Part shown: one piece after another, positions 57,001 through 64,000 of the stretch
Layout: each line of letters begins with the position of its first letter
How positions within the stretch are numbered: position 1 is the first letter of the stretch
DNA from: Cladocopium goreaui
Lineage: Eukaryota > Sar > Dinophyceae > Suessiales > Symbiodiniaceae
Length of the DNA: 64,000 nucleotides
Direction: 5' to 3'
NCBI GenBank assembly: GCA_947184155.2
Contig: CAMXCT020006334.1
Span: forward strand, 56,001 to 120,000
Notes under the pieces: model-generated
Database searches by the model: none
Seen by the model: the letters and a program-made list of their open reading frames with translations, nothing else
Told to the model about the DNA's origin: nothing
Position numbers and translations under genes: made by a program

Positions 57001-57584
57001 TCATGCGCTTTCAGCCAAAGCGGGAATTTCCCGTTCTGCACCTGGATCATCTGCGCTTCCTTGCGGCCTCCGACGCGGCTGTCGAAGCAGACAATCCTGG
57101 TTCAGGAGGTTTTCACCTGATCTTTTTCCAGCCAGACGGATCACAAATTCGTCACAGTTTTGTCGCCACCAATTGTGCAGAGCTTCAAGCACTTTGGCAA
57201 CCTGCAGAGACACACATCGCCCAATTAGAACTATCAATGGTGCTCTACGCCCTAGTCGAAAGGCCTGACCTGTTTCGAAACCGACACGGCCTCTGGTTTT
57301 TGGACAACGTGGCAGCCGTCATGACGCTAGTGAGAGGACGTTCTAGCAATGCCGACTTAGCGAAGCTAGGTCATTTGATCCATCTAGCTCTGTTTGCACT
57401 GCGAGCCCAAGGATATTGGGAGTACGTCCAGAGCAAGAGCAACTGGGCTGACGACATCAGCCGACTTGGCGTCGACGATCCATGGTGGCGATGCCATGGT
57501 TTTGACTTTCATTCGTCGTACCTCCCTACAATCTTTTTCCAGCTGCCTTTTGCTGCTGTCATTCTCACCTTCGAATACCTTTAG
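54015..57584 (+). CDS. Retroelement pol: methyltransferase-like, DUF4326-like, reverse transcriptase and RNase H domains, 1189 aa
   Basis: Domains in order (residues from ATG 54015). About 45-140: methyltransferase-like region with AAIDCSTKSRAREIP (Cys61) and ENP (131-133); the usual PPC before Cys is replaced by AID, so activity is doubtful. About 308-390: DUF4326-like, with IYVGRGSFHHRL, a W-x-SPW stretch and LACDCPMEHLCEADML. About 713-900: reverse transcriptase with GKQRVIDN, Asp783 in EDLPSAYR, GLPLAVTSFNRFSRLLEAL and the catalytic YFDD (854-857). About 1015-1150: RNase H with Asp1020, Glu1072, Asp1097 and Asp1146/1147 (NWADDISRLG). No integrase, consistent with the recombinase encoded upstream. 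The same frame as gag; expressed by readthrough of the UGA or by reinitiation. All catalytic RT and RNase H residues are present, so it may be functional. Confidence 0.9.
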   Translation: MADLMAGPNAPLTKAFISCGWRCLTVDWLLDDSHDLSDERRQHSLSKQLEEVIFIAAAIDCSTKSRAREIPRKFEDGRPAPGPLRSEVYPDGLPHLNSRDAQRVDLDNKACNYVLGEIQKLRDRGGGSVRENPARSLHWWTSTEVTMWESGQWFDTAYAACTLGGARCKHQVLRHNVEEIQRWPPANCHHVHDPQEWTPYTSGGQRFYPSKEEAEYTAVLAFAIAVSASWWAVRTGLAILHVPRMPTFLSVGRREHWLDMDPRAMREWAMAPLAVTLGLAESLRAERPGLPVRKLVKDVMIENNRLPRKTIYVGRGSFHHRLSTTKWKSPWTPGHNCEAGEWPARYIVHIRTSPLWEALHELSGMVLACDCPMEHLCEADMLIGLFFDATAPGGDPMQRGTDGRWSRTVALLQGIQAIPKGVALPMMSQEALVLAFQKLFPEQWFKNYKFAMVEDLINSPPFCSYAAWLAERGEAWDGPLVPHLAAGSVRQLARIGDGCQVGAMTHRAALPPLLPFNLDPDDHFNQAVQRAQQPLPYEDLPVVDLDLEFVADAYAAHGQPLRPWRQHAVGAMRELKRRWEGVTLHLRSFQEPAIQQVTRHRDVGFIALLMLLTSWADTSFPYGLIRGLPAVWYAPPYGVFPQQPAEVISMSDVLDGWQEHNQHILNQLRAGKDDEFLLQQSLEDAANGFCTAPLRRSDFLRSIGNKAHRLIPRCVITQSSGKQRVIDNGDTGGQSALSSDANKLTLCSPLRPAQHIRLAMHRWTEEEISDFFARDAWETGQEDLPSAYRYCPMALQESLGCVVVWYHHEWQTPAYQVYAGLLFGLPLAVTSFNRFSRLLEALARRFCRVLTSLYFDDATITDLRSSKGSGQWAMNQLCALIGSPFAEDKKQAMQSTGTFLGLTHDLSCINQTGHVRFWARERLHDKVRDLLATARVTGHFSRGAASKLYGLANFLEQGIYGRVGYGGLMAIKARQDEPTSTITPEIEACFEVIEAVMRFQPKREFPVLHLDHLRFLAASDAAVEADNPGSGGFHLIFFQPDGSQIRHSFVATNCAELQALWQPAETHIAQLELSMVLYALVERPDLFRNRHGLWFLDNVAAVMTLVRGRSSNADLAKLGHLIHLALFALRAQGYWEYVQSKSNWADDISRLGVDDPWWRCHGFDFHSSYLPTIFFQLPFAAVILTFEYL
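56979..56999 (+). promoter_or_regulatory. GGYGA hairpin in the RNase H region
   Basis: An 8-bp perfect stem (left arm TGCTTCGA) around loop GGTGA. Confidence 0.65.
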
Positions 57585-57605
57585 TGCTTTGGGAGTTTAG
57601 TGCAT

Positions 57606-57818
57606 TGGGTGATTCCTGCAGAGCAGGTTCCAGCCTGGGTTGCCAGGCAGCTGACCAGTGGTGAAACTGGTCTGGGGCTATGTACATGTCACACAGTGAC
57701 GACCCAAAGCAAACCTGAGGATTGCAGGTGAAATTGACTGAGCATAGGCATAGCTGTGGAAAAAGAAAGCTGCGGGAGCGCGAGACAGTATCTGTTTCAT
57801 ATGACACTTTGAGATGTA
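57606..57818 (+). repeat. Split direct repeat B1
   Basis: 213 bp, one mismatch to B2 (58086-58298). Begins 21 bp after the pol stop and ends GAGATGTA, sharing TA with the start of A2. Contains a hairpin at 57653-57672 (stem GACCAGT, loop GGTGAA). Confidence 0.95.
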
Positions 57819-57938
57819 CCCATGCATTGAGTTTGGCAGGCTTGGGTGTGCATGTATCATCTTTAAGTGCCTCAATGAATGCTATCATTTTGGCTCAAGT
57901 AAACTTGAACCAAAATAGCATTCATTGCTTTTTCTTTC
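57817..57938 (+). repeat. Split direct repeat A2
   Basis: 122 bp, three mismatches to A1. Its hairpin has a TAAA loop and arms of over 20 bp interrupted by a small bulge. CATTTTGGCTCAAG (57886-57899) matches the 3' end of the dinoflagellate spliced leader. A 147-bp single-copy stretch follows up to B2, with a GCCTGC/GCAGGC hairpin near 57998-58012. Confidence 0.95.
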
Positions 57939-58036
57939 CCCACCCTCCCAACCCCAAGAGCCGACCTCCCGTGGAGATGTCCGCCTAGGTTAGGGGAGCC
58001 TGCAAGGCAGGCGAGTCCATAGCCTCTATCGGGGAT

Positions 58037-58061
58037 CCTCTCTTGGGGCGACCAAGAGAGG
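58037..58061 (+). promoter_or_regulatory. GGYGA hairpin in the 3' non-coding region
   Basis: The longest of the set: a 10-bp perfect stem (left arm CCTCTCTTGG) around loop GGCGA, between A2 and B2. Confidence 0.75.
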
Positions 58062-58085
58062 TTTACCCTCCCTTAGGTTAAGGGA

Positions 58086-58298
58086 TGGGTGATTCCTGCA
58101 GAGCAGGTTCCAGCCCGGGTTGCCAGGCAGCTGACCAGTGGTGAAACTGGTCTGGGGCTATGTACATGTCACACAGTGACGACCCAAAGCAAACCTGAGG
58201 ATTGCAGGTGAAATTGACTGAGCATAGGCATAGCTGTGGAAAAAGAAAGCTGCGGGAGCGCGAGACAGTATCTGTTTCATATGACACTTTGAGATGTA
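58086..58298 (+). repeat. Split direct repeat B2
   Basis: 213 bp, 212 identical to B1, including the GGTGAA-loop hairpin (58133-58152). Its right end (GATGTA) is the right end of the element; AT-rich flanking DNA follows at once. Confidence 0.95.
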
Positions 58299-58640
58299 AT
58301 TATATATTGTATGTAGACAATAGATATATAATATATGATATATAATAACCATATATATTTATAATATATAATATACAAATATACATTCTATAATATTACA
58401 TTACATTACATTATTTTTTTATATTATATTACATTATATTATATTATATTACAGTTTATATCATATTATATTGCAGTTTAGTTTATATTATATTATATTA
58501 TATTATATTATATTATATAATATTATATTATATTATATTATATTATATTACATTATACTATATTACATTATATTATATTATATTATCTGATATGATATTG
58601 TATTATATTATATTATAGTATGTAATAAATATATATATAT
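58299..58640. repeat. AT-rich microsatellite flanking the element
   Basis: Long TATTATAT/TATTACAT runs. Similar simple sequence lies left of the element (48139-48163), so the insertion target was AT-rich simple DNA. Confidence 0.95.
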
Positions 58641-58644
58641 TTCT

Positions 58645-61340
58645 CGAATTATTGCACACTTTTTTCGAAATCCTGAATTTTAGTCTTGAATTGTGATTCT
58701 GTATGTTCTTAGTGCAGTGGATCCTTGCAATGCTATTGAAGGGAACGGGTTCTTTTCCGCCAAGTACGGGCACCAAGGACCCCAATCTTCCGCCTTGTGC
58801 GAATGGGGCTGATGCTCAAAGCAGAGGCAAGGGACTCATCGTCGGGACACAGTTTGTGTCGGTGTGTGGCTCTCGAGCCTCGCGACCTTTTTGTGTGTAT
58901 CACTGTGCTGTTGTTCATCACTGATTCAACAGCATTAAAGACACAATAAAATGTATTAAATTTTGAAATAGAACGCGATTATATAATTTCACGTGAAAAT
59001 TTCTCGAAATGCAAAATCCAGGTTCATCCAGGTCGGAATTTGGTTCCCTGTTGGATCTTTTCCAGAGCTCTTTCGGAAGGTAGAACTTCGGAAGTTGGGC
59101 CGCATGCCAAATGGTCTCAATGTCAACGTTGGAGGGCTCGGTTTGGAGAATGCTGCAGCTTCTGCAGCTTCCAGCTGTAGGAGACAGTAGGTATTAGATA
59201 TATCAGTACAATTCAGTACTTTTCCTGTCAGCAATTGAAAGCTCAGATCTTCAGAATTTCTAGGCCGGTTACGATTGCTTTAGGTCTCTGATTTTCCAAG
59301 GCCTGTGAGGAGAAGTTCGGCTGGGGGCCGGGATCACAGTTTTGCCATGTTTTGCTAGATTCTTCTACAGTTGTTTTTGGTCTTGAGTCTTGTTATGTTA
59401 AATCCGGTGCTTCGTTCCTTTTGAGCCTGACAGTACAAGTGCCATGGATCAAGTCATCAGAAGAGAAAAAGGTCTGAGGTTTGTATTTACAATAGTTGAA
59501 GTCTGTCGAGACTCCTTTTCTTATTCCTTCCTTGGAGCATTTCACCAGAGTCCAACTTGAGCCCTATAAAGCAATTTGCCCAGGTTGCTGCACTTTGCCT
59601 GCCACAAAGGGGAAGCTGGCCTTGCACAGTGGCTCCTCAAGCAGAAAGCCAGGCCTGAAAAAGGAGATGACATCGCAGTACTCACAAGTTATATCAATGT
59701 GTAATTCGATAGAATTTGTATGTGACAAAAGATTGAGATGCTCTGGATGTAGAACAAAAGCAACACATGCCTTACTCAGAGAAGCATCCTTGTTCAATGT
59801 TTTAAGAAAAAACATCAGTGCTTTTCACAAGAAGCAAGGATGTTGGATGTTGCAAACTCGCACTGAGATTCCTGGGCGTTCACTTCCCTTGGCATTTGAG
59901 CCATTTGAGCTTCACCAACTTGCGATGACAGGACTGACGTCACCGATGCTGAGGGCAACACACCCTTAGTTCTTTGTGCCAAGTCCAACCATGTCCAGGC
60001 ACAACAATTGGTCTTTGCATGGCGCAATAGTGCTTTCCGCCAGAACTTTGCAGCCACATCGCGGCGAAGAGTGCAACATTAGTTATGTGCATTTAGTATC
60101 CGACTATACAGGCTCTGTAGAGTCTGCAGGTGAGGCTTTGTGCACATGTGTTGCATTGACTGTCAGGCAATGGAGCTCCTCATGGCCCGTCCAAAGCTTT
60201 GACGCATTGTATTTTGTTTATGTATGTTTGGATCTTTTAGATGTTTGATGGTGGTTTCGTATTCTGCTTAACTCCCAGTCTTCCCTGAGGCCCTTCTTGG
60301 TGGTGTCCATTTGCTCCGCTTCCTGCATGAACGTCTATGAGTCTTTATAGCTATTGTTTTCTGAGGTGGTGCCAGCATTACTCAGAGGACTAAGGCAAAG
60401 TCAGAGAGAAATGGGCAGAGAGTGAGGAAGGGAGGGAGCCCGAGGCATGCGGAGGCAATGATAGGAGAGACAGAGATAAAGAACTCAGATGACCAACAGA
60501 TGACCCACCCCTTATATTAGACAGGACCTGTCTAGGTGATTTTGTTCTGGCTACGCTCTTGCAGTTTTGTTGTCCCTCTTTGAAACAAGATTCATGTCCT
60601 ACTCAGCCAACAGGAACTGCAAAGCAGCACCGTTGTATGCCGGTTGTCCCTTGGCCAGGAGCAAAATTTCACACCACTGCTCTGGGCAGCAGCAGGTGGA
60701 CATTTCCAGGCCACAAAGTCCTTGCTGGAGGCCGTTGGCAGCGGGAGTCACATGAAAAAATCATGAACACGTCTTTTATTTTGTGAAGTAAAAGTTGCAG
60801 CTGGGGATGAATGCTTGGCTTTGCTGCAAACTCCGTTTTGTTTGTTCATCTTTGTTTTTTTTTACAACTGTACTGGTACTGTAGTTCTTTAGTTCTTGGA
60901 TTATCTTGGATTATCCCTTGCCTCTCTTGTAAGTTGATAATAAGTTGATATATGTTTGCATTTAAGATTTAAACGCGTCCTGGGAGACCTCCAGATCCAA
61001 TTTGACCTTGTTACCTTGTCATGTTTCGTCTTTTGTTTTGTGAGCTTGACTCAAGCTTGAGAGCCTATTAGAGAAAAGCAGAGCAAGTATTCATATGATT
61101 TGAAACCCATCAGCCTGGCAAACTACGATGAAATATCTGGAAACACCTTCAAACCTGGAAAGCGTCTTATAGATCACCAAAAGTGAGGCCAGACTGCTTG
61201 GTTCCTGAGGTTGCCAACAAAGACATCAAAGACATGTCATGTGAATTGACCACTTCCGATCAACTTCAGCGCAAGCCAAGTTGCTGGTACCAAGTTGGAA
61301 ACGATCACACAGAACGCTTCCGCTGCTTCTGCTCCCTGGC
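58645..61340. other. No confident gene
   Basis: Open frames such as 59496-59969 (157 codons, several Cys) and 58993-59190 have equally open frames on the other strand and no recognisable motif. I cannot choose between coding and chance. Confidence 0.35.
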
Positions 61341-61341
61341 C

Positions 61342-61458
61342 ATGGCATTCTCTCGGTCGTTACTTCGGTCCGGGAGGCGTGCTGACAAGGCCTTTCTGAG
61401 GCCGCGAAGTGGCATGGCCAGAATAGAGAATGCAAATGACGTCGTGAAGACGACGTGA
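61342..61458 (+). CDS. Possible small ORF or terminal exon
   Basis: From ATG 61342 the frame reads MAFSRSLLRSGRRADKAFLR then PRSGMARIENANDVVKTT and stops at 61456-61458. The Arg/Ser-rich start could be an organelle-targeting sequence. The opposite strand is also open, and there is no domain, so this is tentative. Confidence 0.3.
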   Translation: MAFSRSLLRSGRRADKAFLRPRSGMARIENANDVVKTT

Positions 61459-61992
61459 TTGCGGAAGGAAATGTGTGAAATGTCCGGTTTGCAGATGTGT
61501 TTCCTGATGGAGTTGCATAGCAAAGCGTAAACCATTGCAGTGTTTGTTGTCTCCGCTGTTTATTTATAGAATGTGGTTGCAATGTCCTGCTGGGTCGGTT
61601 TCTTCAATCGACCCGCGCAGCTTGTGTTGATTATTTTGTTCCGTCTTAACCTCGACTATTGCGCGTAACCTGGAGATACGAAGCCCGGGATGTAAAACAA
61701 AGCATTCATTCAGCACGTGTGAAAGACGGTGGGATCGAAATCGATTCAATTTAGGCACGGTGGGACAGACAGCTCTGGACCGTCCTTCAAAAAGCAGCCT
61801 GCGCTCTGGACTTCAATCCGAATGGTCCACGTAGAGGTTTCAAAGAATTTCATGTCTTTCGGATCTTGATCTGTTGAACTGGGAAACATTCATAAACTTT
61901 CTGCTGGCCACTGCTCTGAACATCTCTGAACCTTGCAACATCTTGCAACCACTGGCACCCCACGGCCCCAAGGTGTCTCCTTTATCTCTCGC

Positions 61993-62190
61993 AATCTCGC
62001 AGTGATCTCAGAGTCGCGGCTTGATGAATTTATGCGAGCAGAGCTTAGCATCTTTGAAGCTCGGCAGATGCTGCTACCCGACACTTTTAGGGATCCAGTC
62101 TTGCAAGCTTTGATGATCTTTGATGTACAGGCCAAGTCACTCAAAAACTACTTGTACCTACTTCAAGTGCTTCGCTGGGTTGCTGTATAA
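61993..62190 (+). CDS. Possible exon, helical protein
   Basis: The open stretch reads SRLDEFMRAELSIFEARQML then LPDTFRDPVLQALMIFDVQA before a CAG/GCC junction near 62130; the frame continues to a stop at 62188-62190. Helical and balanced in charge, but unrecognised. Confidence 0.3.
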   Translation, partial: NLAVISESRLDEFMRAELSIFEARQMLLPDTFRDPVLQALMIFDVQAKSLKNYLYLLQVLRWVAV

Positions 62191-62397
62191 TTATGAGTAG
62201 ACTATGTTTCCTTGACAGGAACTTTTTTGTTTATGCAATTTTACTGGTTTTTACTGCAATAGTATTCACCCCGCTTCGCGTGGGGTGGCCGCCCACACCG
62301 CAGGTTTATTTCGGTCCGTGAGAGGGGCTAAGGGTGGTGTGGAATATGAGGAGCAGAGCAGCACAGGAGAATTGACATACATAACTGCTGGGTTCGT

Positions 62398-62703
62398 GAA
62401 TATTTTCACTTTCCCCCCCCGTGGGGGCTCCCCAAGCTAGGGAATTTTCACTTTTCCCCCCCGTGGGGGCTCCCCAAGCTAGGGAATTTTCACTTTTCCC
62501 CCCCCGTGGAGGCTCCCCAAGCTAGGGAATTTTCACTTTTTCCCCGCTGTGGGGGCTCCCCAAGCTAGGGAATTTTCACTTTTCCCCCCGTGGGGGCTTC
62601 CCAAGCTAGGGAATTTTCACTTTTCCCCGCCGTGACAGCTTCCCAAGCTATGGAATTTTCACTTTTCCCTCCCTTGGAGGCTCTCCAAGCTGCGGAATTT
62701 CAA
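62398..62703. repeat. Tandem repeat, about 42-bp unit, seven copies
   Basis: Unit: AATTTTCACTTTTCCCCCC then GTGGGGGCTCCCCAAGCTAGGG. Copies differ by a few bases and by the length of the C run. Each holds a small GGGG/CCCC inverted repeat. Confidence 0.95.
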
Positions 62704-62754
62704 AATAGCTAGACAACGACGCCTAGATAGTCCCCCAAATCCCGTGTTCTTTGA

Positions 62755-63235
62755 ATGTGTTTCCATGTTTTTGCAATGGTTTCCTTCAAAGCACGGTACT
62801 TTACACTTTTGTCGCCATAAACCCGGTCGAAAACATCATGTTCGACAATGCTTCCAATTCCCTTATCTCCCCAACCGTTGAAAATACCGCTATTTACAGT
62901 GTTTTCTTCAATTTTTCCATGTTCCAATGCTGGTAGCCAACTCCAACATATATATAAGAAATCCTTCCAAAACATTGTTTTTGACAGTGTTTTTCCAATG
63001 TTTCCAGTCAAACAGACGGTAATTTACACGTTTTTTGCCATAAAGGCAGTAAATCCTTCCAAAACATTGCTTTTGACAGTGTTTTTGTAATGTTTCCAGT
63101 CAAGCATTTTCCAGTTAAGCATACGGTAATTTACACGTTTTTTGCTATAACGTCAGTCCAAAACACTTGTTTTTGCAGTGTTTTCAATGCTCTGGCATCC
63201 AAAAACCCTGCAAAATCTTGCTATGTACAATGTTT
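62755..63235. repeat. Degenerate tandem repeat region
   Basis: Words such as CCAAAACATTG, TTTTGACAGTGTTTTT, AATGTTTCCAGTCAA and ACGGTAATTTACACGTTTTT recur three to four times at irregular spacing, with decaying similarity. Open frames here reflect the repeat. Confidence 0.75.
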
Positions 63236-63574
63236 TTTTTATTTTTGGCCGTTTTTCCATTGCCGGAAAGCTACCAAAATGACCCAAAATTCCATTTCAA
63301 TACCCTCTTGCGCTCAGACACCCAAAAATCCGCGAAAAATGTCGAAAACACCACCGTATTCTGGTCTCGGTGCGAAACCGTTTTTGGCCCCCCCCAGCTA
63401 AAGCTGATATAGCGACTGCTATATTAACAAATGTGATTGAGCATTTAGTGTAGCTGTTTGCCCCCCAATAAGCACGCCTTCACCGCCAAAGCGGTGTGGG
63501 CGGATTTTAAAGCGGCAAGGTCATCATCAGCAGAATAGTCAGAGTTGCTGGATCCGGCTAGCCAAGTCGCAAAA

Positions 63575-63632
63575 ACTATAACTATATATATATACATATA
63601 TATATACGTACGTATATATATATTATATACAA
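63575..63632. repeat. AT microsatellite
   Basis: (TA)n with TATACGTACGTATATA in the middle. Confidence 0.9.
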
Positions 63633-63949
63633 TGGTCAATTACAATAGAAGAAAAACACTGAAGGTCTCTTTCACGCCAGAAGTGAAAAGACAGCCAAAC
63701 TTGTCTGAGAGCATGCCTACTGTGTTGCAAACCTGCTTTGACCGATCAAACTGGCAAAGAGTCACCATCTCACAAGTGTTTAATCAATGTTTTTTGGAGG
63801 CAATGCAACTGTAGCCCAGGAGATAGACCCAGGACCCAAGTCTAGTATATATACCCTGGAGCCCTGGGGGGGCCAAGCAAAGCCAGAGACGAGGCAAAGC
63901 AGCGGCCACCACAGCCATTGTCGTTCTTGGATGTGATCAAAGCATCATC

Positions 63950-64000
63950 ATGTCTGGAGGGATTGGCGCAGCTCGTTCATCAGGTGCCTTCAGCTCGATA
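63950..64000 (+). CDS. Possible 5' end of a gene, cut by the window end
   Basis: From the ATG at 63950 the frame reads MSGGIGARSSSGAFSS and is open to the end. The Gly/Ser/Ala start and the sharp rise in G+C after the repeats suggest a first exon. Too short to identify. Confidence 0.35.
   Translation, partial: MSGGIGAARSSGAFSSI

Larger units (their letters stand above)
48164..58298 (+). mobile_element. Complete split-direct-repeat tyrosine-recombinase retrotransposon (PAT/Ngaro-like layout)
   Basis: About 10.1 kb bounded by A1 (48164-48285) on the left and B1-A2-B2 (57606-58298) on the right. This A1...B1-A2-B2 arrangement is the signature of split direct repeats in PAT/Ngaro/VIPER-type elements, which integrate with a tyrosine recombinase rather than a DDE integrase. 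ORFs in order: Cys-rich protein, tyrosine recombinase, phosphatase-like protein, Gag-like protein, pol. All key motifs are present and the frames are intact. A copies differ at 3 of 122 sites and B copies at 1 of 213, so the insertion is recent. Both outer ends and the B1/A2 junction carry TA, and both flanks are AT-rich simple sequence, with no obvious target-site duplication. The element is visibly richer in G+C than its surroundings. The recombinase lies upstream of the polymerase, unlike Ngaro. Confidence 0.88.

Noticed and set aside
59496-59969. 157-codon open frame with several Cys residues
   Set aside because: No recognisable domain, an open frame also exists on the opposite strand, and there is no sign of splice sites or repeats to support it.
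62709-63412. Open frames of 60-103 codons on both strands
   Set aside because: They fall in a degenerate repeat region, repeat the same residues and have no start or splice support.

Overview
The window looks like dinoflagellate nuclear DNA, most likely from a Symbiodiniaceae-type genome. The reasons are: many very short exons with long introns; acceptors of the AG|G type; GC and GA 5' splice sites (one of each is fixed by an internal protein repeat in the 14.1-15.5 kb gene); short inverted-repeat (introner/MITE-like) elements inside introns; and a sequence matching the 3' end of the dinoflagellate spliced leader. No ribosomal RNA, tRNA, CRISPR or prokaryotic operon was found. All gene models were read by eye from the six frames, so exon ends are approximate unless stated.

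Layout. 1-14 kb: isolated exons (EF-hand, coiled-coil, Cys-rich), simple repeats and mini inverted-repeat elements. 14.1-15.5 kb: a well-supported three-exon gene for a 370-aa protein with duplicated Cys-rich modules. 16-22.2 kb: scattered helical/coiled-coil exons. 23.3-26.2 kb: an acidic protein with a duplicated exon pair and a 23-residue tandem repeat. 28.5-34.9 kb: a major facilitator superfamily (MFS) transporter split over about 17 small exons. 36-48.1 kb: a GYGQ-rich ORF and several exon clusters of unknown function. 48.16-58.30 kb: a 10-kb, apparently intact retroelement. 58.3-64 kb: AT-rich microsatellite, degenerate and tandem repeats, and the first codons of a gene cut by the window end.

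The retroelement is the centrepiece. It has the split direct repeat layout A1 - ORFs - B1 - A2 - B2 known from PAT/Ngaro-type tyrosine-recombinase retrotransposons. The repeats are nearly identical (A 119/122, B 212/213), so it is a young insertion. The ORFs in order are: a Cys-rich protein; a tyrosine recombinase with a C-terminal CCCH-like module; a small protein with a dual-specificity-phosphatase-type HCx5RG signature; a Gag-like protein with the same CCCH-like module; and a pol protein (methyltransferase-like and DUF4326-like N-terminus, reverse transcriptase, RNase H). Junctions between ORFs are compact: a 4-nt gap, an ATGA overlap, and an in-frame UGA between gag and pol.

The feature I think is undescribed is a set of about 20 stem-loops spread over the whole element on the plus strand. 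All have the loop GGYGA while their stems differ completely in sequence. Two of them directly abut the ATGs of the first and last ORF. A conserved loop, unrelated but paired stems, G-U pairs that only work in plus-strand RNA, and confinement to the element suggest a dispersed RNA recognition code, for example packaging signals for the Gag and recombinase CCCH-like modules. The A repeats also carry a long hairpin containing 14 nt identical to the 3' end of the dinoflagellate spliced leader.
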